From positions 1 to 9,637 of the forward strand of contig JBAZEO010000079.1 in assembly GCA_041653935.1 (NCBI GenBank): 9,637 nt of DNA, in the 5' to 3' direction. A program made the translations under genes and the position numbers. Under the pieces are notes generated by a model, which ran no database searches, was not told the origin of the DNA, and was given only the letters and a program-made list of their open reading frames with translations. Source of the DNA: JAYEHL01 sp041653935 (lineage in GTDB: Bacteria > Chloroflexota > Dehalococcoidia > E44-bin15). Below are positions 6,178 to 9,637 of this stretch, piece after piece (positions within the stretch are counted from its first letter, which is position 1; each line of letters starts with the position of its first letter).

Positions 6178-8967
6178 ATGACTGGCGAGATCGACCAGCT
6201 CATCCTCAACTCCCCCTTTGAAGAACCAAAACAGTACTGGGAATACAACTTCAAGTCCCGCAGGTTTGTCCGGCTCGACGGCAGGAGAAAAGCAGGATAT
6301 CTCGTCGCATCAGAACACTCCTGGTCCTTCGATGACCCCGGTCACTTCATTGAAATCGCTCTCGTAAACACCATCCGCCCCCGGGTGAAGAAATGGCGGG
6401 AAGACGGGTATCCGGGTGCAACGGGTATCACCCGGCGACTCCTCGAACACTGGTACAATCATGAGGAACGGGAAAACCGGCGCTTCTTCTTCTGCCAGCT
6501 CGAAGCCATTGAGACCCTGATCTGGCTCACTGAATCTCCCGAGGCACAGAAGGTTGGGATCACCATCCCCTCGGACGGGAGTGCCTTCCAGCGTCTCTGC
6601 TGCAAGATGGCAACCGGCTCCGGGAAAACCATTGTCATGACCATGCTCATCGCGTGGCAGATTACGAACAAAGTCACGTATCCGCAGGACACGAGGTTCT
6701 CAAAATATTTCTTCATTGTTGCACCCGGACTAACCATCAGGAGCCGGCTCCAGGTGCTCATTCCTTCTTCTGCGGGAAACTATTACGATGAGTTCAACAT
6801 TATCCCTTTAGGACTCTCCGACAAACTCCGACAGGGAAAAGTCCTCGTCCGCAACCGGCATGCACTCCAGTGGGATACCGAAGACCAGATCCTGAAACGG
6901 CGGAGCGTGGATAAACGCGGTGCGATGAGTGACGAAGCCTACGTCCGCAGTGTGCTGGGAGAACTCAGCACAGCCGAAAACATCATGGTTATTAACGATG
7001 AAGCCCACCATGCCTGGCGGGTGCCTGCCGAAGATCAGGAACTCGGAAAAAAGAAAAAAGATATTGAAGAGGCGACCGTCTGGATTGGAAGCCTGGATCG
7101 CATCCATAAAGCCCGCACCATCCAGACCTGTTACGACTTCTCGGCAACCCCGTTTGTCCCGATGGGCAAGAAGAGCAAGGATGAAGATCTCTTCGGCTGG
7201 ATCGTCAGTGACTTCGGGCTCAATGACGCCATCGAATCCGGACTCGTCAAGACCCCGCGTGTCGTCATACGGGATGACGGAACCGTGGGATCTGATTTCA
7301 GGTCCCGCTTGTACCATATCTACAATGATCCTGAGGTAAAAGACGATCTCAATCGGAAAGCCGGGGAAAACGAGCCACTGCCACAACTCATCATTACCGG
7401 GTATTATCTCCTTGGTCTTGACTGGCTGGAGACACTGAAGCGATGGAGAGATGAAAAGTGTAAAACTCCACCCGTCATGATCACCGTAGCAAACCGGGTG
7501 GAAACCTCTGCCCGCATCAAACATGCCTTTGATACCAACCAGATAAAGATCAAAGAGCTCTCAGACCCGGACTGGACGCTGCGTATCGATTCGAAACTCC
7601 TCAACGAAGCAGAAGAACTGGATGATTATATCGATGCAGGAGATGTCCCGGCACCGGAAGACAATGGTGAAGAATCCTCAACTCAGATGACCAAACAGGA
7701 AACTGCCGAACAACTGCGCAGGATTGTTGATACGGTCGGTCAGCTGGGAAAACCCGGCGAACAATACAAAAATATCATATCTGTCGGGATGCTCTCGGAG
7801 GGTTGGGATGCCAAGACCGTAACGCACATCATGGGACTCCGGGCATTCACCAGTCAGTTGCTTTGTGAGCAGGTTGTTGGCAGGGGATTGCGACGAAGAT
7901 CTTATGAGCTGAACAAGGATGGGTTCTTTGATCCCGAGTACGTCAACATCTTCGGGGTTCCGTTCACGTTCCTTCCCCATGAAACAACCGGAGACGGTCC
8001 CATACCCGCGCCGTCCCCCAAGACCCGCATCGAACCAGACAGGGATAAACAGAGCTATGCGATCAGCTGGCCAAATCTCATCCGCATTTACCATATGTAC
8101 AAACCCGCGTTGACACTCGATATCGAAACCGTCAAACCGCTCGTGCTTCGTGCGCAGGATACCCCGACACTGGCAGAAATGGCACCAACCATTGACGGTA
8201 AATGTGACGTAACAAAAATCTCAACCATTGATCTCAAGAAATTCGAAGCCGAATATCGCACGCAGAAGATCATCTTTGAAACCGCTAAATCCGTGTACGA
8301 ACAGATGCAGCCGTCATGGCAGGGAAGTAAAGACATCCTTATCGCACAGGTTATCCCTCTCGTAGAGAAGATTATCCGCTCCCACAAGATTAGAATTGAT
8401 CCGGACTTTTACGACAAGGATGACATGCGGAGGAGGATCATCATCACCCTCAACATGGGAAAGGTGGTCCAGCACATCTGGGAAGCCATCAGGTTCGGGA
8501 ACACACAGACGCTTATCCCGATTTTCGATAACGAGCGCCCCATCATGAGCACCGCCGATATGCGTCCTTGGGATACCGGGAAACCCTGCGAATACACAAT
8601 AAAATCCCACATAAACTGCTGTGTCTTTGATAGTCGGTGGGAAGCAAGCGAAGCGTGGGAACTCGATCGCAATGATAACGTTGAAGCGTGGGTAAAAAAC
8701 GATCATATCAGTTTCGAGATCCATTACACCTTCCAGGGGATTTTCCACAAATATCGCCCTGACTTCCTCATAAAACTAAAGAACGGAACCCATCTGATCC
8801 TTGAAGTAAAAGGTCAGGACACACAAAAAGACAAAACCAAACGTGAATTCCTTGATGAATGGATCAAGGCAGTGAATTCACACGGTGGATTTGGTAAATG
8901 GCAATGGGCGGTATCAAAAAATACCGCAGATGTTGTGGGGATTATTGACAAATCAATGAAAAGTTAA
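6178..8967 (+). CDS. Type III-like Res: DEAH helicase with C-terminal PD-(D/E)xK nuclease
   Basis: A 929-residue superfamily 2 helicase-nuclease, the predicted cutting partner of the methyltransferase. Helicase motifs occur in order: Walker A ATGSGKT (145-151), FIVAPGLTI (motif Ia), DEAH (274-277), DFSATP (320-325, motif III) and QVVGRGLRR (565-573, motif VI). The C-terminus has PDF with D862 followed by ILEVKG with E876 and K878, the arrangement of PD-(D/E)xK nucleases seen in Type III Res. The N-terminal block (LILNSPFEEP, later FFCQLEAIETLIWL) resembles the large group of Res-like proteins that NCBI names the BPTD_3080 family. Length is close to classic Res (about 970). All key residues are present, so it is probably active. 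It starts at the base after the HEPN stop, with no strong ribosome site of its own, implying translational coupling. Alternative reading: a helicase-nuclease in another defence type that merely uses a Mod-like methylase. Confidence 0.9.
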   Translation: MTGEIDQLILNSPFEEPKQYWEYNFKSRRFVRLDGRRKAGYLVASEHSWSFDDPGHFIEIALVNTIRPRVKKWREDGYPGATGITRRLLEHWYNHEERENRRFFFCQLEAIETLIWLTESPEAQKVGITIPSDGSAFQRLCCKMATGSGKTIVMTMLIAWQITNKVTYPQDTRFSKYFFIVAPGLTIRSRLQVLIPSSAGNYYDEFNIIPLGLSDKLRQGKVLVRNRHALQWDTEDQILKRRSVDKRGAMSDEAYVRSVLGELSTAENIMVINDEAHHAWRVPAEDQELGKKKKDIEEATVWIGSLDRIHKARTIQTCYDFSATPFVPMGKKSKDEDLFGWIVSDFGLNDAIESGLVKTPRVVIRDDGTVGSDFRSRLYHIYNDPEVKDDLNRKAGENEPLPQLIITGYYLLGLDWLETLKRWRDEKCKTPPVMITVANRVETSARIKHAFDTNQIKIKELSDPDWTLRIDSKLLNEAEELDDYIDAGDVPAPEDNGEESSTQMTKQETAEQLRRIVDTVGQLGKPGEQYKNIISVGMLSEGWDAKTVTHIMGLRAFTSQLLCEQVVGRGLRRRSYELNKDGFFDPEYVNIFGVPFTFLPHETTGDGPIPAPSPKTRIEPDRDKQSYAISWPNLIRIYHMYKPALTLDIETVKPLVLRAQDTPTLAEMAPTIDGKCDVTKISTIDLKKFEAEYRTQKIIFETAKSVYEQMQPSWQGSKDILIAQVIPLVEKIIRSHKIRIDPDFYDKDDMRRRIIITLNMGKVVQHIWEAIRFGNTQTLIPIFDNERPIMSTADMRPWDTGKPCEYTIKSHINCCVFDSRWEASEAWELDRNDNVEAWVKNDHISFEIHYTFQGIFHKYRPDFLIKLKNGTHLILEVKGQDTQKDKTKREFLDEWIKAVNSHGGFGKWQWAVSKNTADVVGIIDKSMKS

Positions 8968-8973
8968 CCCCCA

Positions 8974-8980
8974 TTTTTTT
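8974..8980 (+). terminator. T-run terminator of the five-gene operon
   Basis: Seven consecutive T residues on the + strand begin 7 bases after the stop of the helicase-nuclease gene, followed by further T-rich sequence around 8984-8997. Archaeal RNA polymerase terminates at such oligo-T runs without needing a hairpin, and no strong stem is visible before it. Confidence 0.6.
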
Positions 8981-9311
8981 ATTCCCTTAACTCTTCTTTC
9001 CTCCCCAGTCCACCACCTCCCCACCCCCGCATTTCCCCCAACCAGATCCCCGGAAAAAACGGCATACACGCCGAACCCCTCAAAACAAAAAGCACAATCT
9101 CCTTCATCCATCATGAGACCCCGCGACGATACCAACAATGAAGCGCTCGGGCGTGCTGGATTCGGATATGATAGTTACGGCATGCGCATTTTTTACGTAA
9201 TTTGTGTCACGCTGTATCTCACGCGGGTCTCGGCGTAGATGCCATTCCCCCCCAGTTCGCGTATAATATCTGCGTGACGGCAACAAAACCGGAAGAATAT
9301 GGGGGATTATT
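8981..9311. other. Intergenic stretch between convergent genes
   Basis: No gene is supported here. The left part is pyrimidine-rich, with C-runs at 9003-9006, 9019-9022, 9024-9028 and 9035-9039, giving four G-runs on the minus strand that could fold as a G-quadruplex. On the minus strand a segment reading RELGGNGIYAETRVRYSV (about 9205-9258) looks faintly protein-like but has no start codon and is closed by stops on both sides; it may be debris. No tRNA or repeat array is present. Confidence 0.45.
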
Positions 9312-9637
9312 TTATGCGGGGGTATTTCTCTCCCGCATCAGCCGCGCGAGCACCCGCTGCTTCTTCTGTATGGCAGCTTCCGATGCCCTTTTCACGTCTT
9401 TTTTCATCTCTTCAAAGTCACGGACATCCGTATCCACGATCTTCTTGACTGGCGTGTACGCGGACTCCCGGAACCGTGGAGCAAAGTCCTGCTCTTTGCC
9501 ATCGACCACGAGGACCGATTCGGGTTTTCCCGCTTCAGCATACCCGACCTCGTGGCACTCAACCCCCGTTGCCCGGATGGTGCGGCAGATTTCACCTGAT
9601 ACTTGTTCGGGAGCGACAATAAGAAGCGAGTCAAGCG
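9312..9637 (-). CDS. C-terminal part of a probable AIR-synthase/HypE-related protein (runs off the window)
   Basis: The minus-strand frame is open from the right edge to TAA at 9312-9314, giving at least 107 residues with no start inside the window; an internal GTG at 9509 is not the true start. The visible part begins LDSLLIVAPEQVSGEICRTI, followed by an alternating pattern (ATGVECHEVGYAEAG) and then VLVVDGKEQ. This matches the C-terminal domain of PurM/HypE-like ATP-binding enzymes, where a strand ending in a proline-containing loop precedes a helix and an 'xxIGxV'-like strand. Methanogens carry several AIR-synthase-related proteins of unknown exact role, and RESAYTPVKKIV fits my recollection of that group, which is not proof. 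The last 40 residues are strongly charged and helical. It is convergent with the defence operon and has GC-rich, host-like codons, so it probably marks the resident chromosome flank. Confidence 0.5.
   Translation of the reverse strand, partial: LDSLLIVAPEQVSGEICRTIRATGVECHEVGYAEAGKPESVLVVDGKEQDFAPRFRESAYTPVKKIVDTDVRDFEEMKKDVKRASEAAIQKKQRVLARLMRERNTPA

Noticed and set aside
6808..7524. Minus-strand open frame of 238 codons opposite the helicase gene
   Set aside because: The + strand here encodes conserved helicase motifs DEAH and SAT; the reverse frame has no plausible start context or family.
9202..9210. Copy of TTGTGTCAC shared with the left repeat block (669-677), considered as a possible attachment-site pair bounding the island
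   Set aside because: Only nine bases match and the flanks differ, so chance is a sufficient explanation; no integrase or tRNA gene is present.
1..9637. CRISPR array, insertion sequence, tRNA or rRNA genes
   Set aside because: No regularly spaced direct repeats, no transposase frame with terminal inverted repeats, and no tRNA/rRNA signatures were seen on either strand.

Overview
The window looks like part of an archaeal chromosome, most likely a methanogen of the Methanomicrobiales. This rests on codon style, Shine-Dalgarno-like sites in front of tightly packed genes, AT-rich TATA-like boxes, a T-run terminator, and the family of the gene at the right edge; no taxonomic marker is complete, so the assignment is inference. 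The window is an accessory (defence) insertion next to a probable housekeeping gene.

Left part (1-1195): no intact gene is recognised. Positions 283-654 hold what looks like the C-terminal end of a P4/D5-type plasmid or phage primase-helicase with its upstream reading frame broken. It is followed by a repeat-rich non-coding block (671-786) built on GTGTCAC/GTGACAC units, which could be an origin, operator or scar of a mobile element. Positions 1292-2215 then carry a strikingly AT-rich gene for a protein that resembles a class III nucleotidyl-cyclase fold. It stands alone, with no recognisable effector partner.

Central part (2499-8967): one compact + strand operon of five genes with overlaps or gaps of at most 1 nt. 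In order: a beta-class DNA-adenine methyltransferase (Mod), a nucleotidyltransferase (MNT 1), a second small nucleotidyltransferase (MntA-like MNT 2), a HEPN protein (HepT-like) and a DEAH helicase with a C-terminal PD-(D/E)xK nuclease (Res). Mod and Res form a Type III-like restriction-modification pair. The MNT/HEPN genes look like a toxin-antitoxin module nested between them, so loss of any part of the operon could both deprotect the DNA and release the HEPN RNase. The target-recognition region of Mod is much more AT-rich than the rest of the gene, which suggests recombinational replacement of specificity.

Right part (8968-9637): a T-run terminator, a C-rich/G-rich tract and about 340 bp without a convincing gene, then the C-terminal part of a convergent gene on the minus strand. 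That gene probably encodes an AIR-synthase/HypE-related protein and runs off the window.
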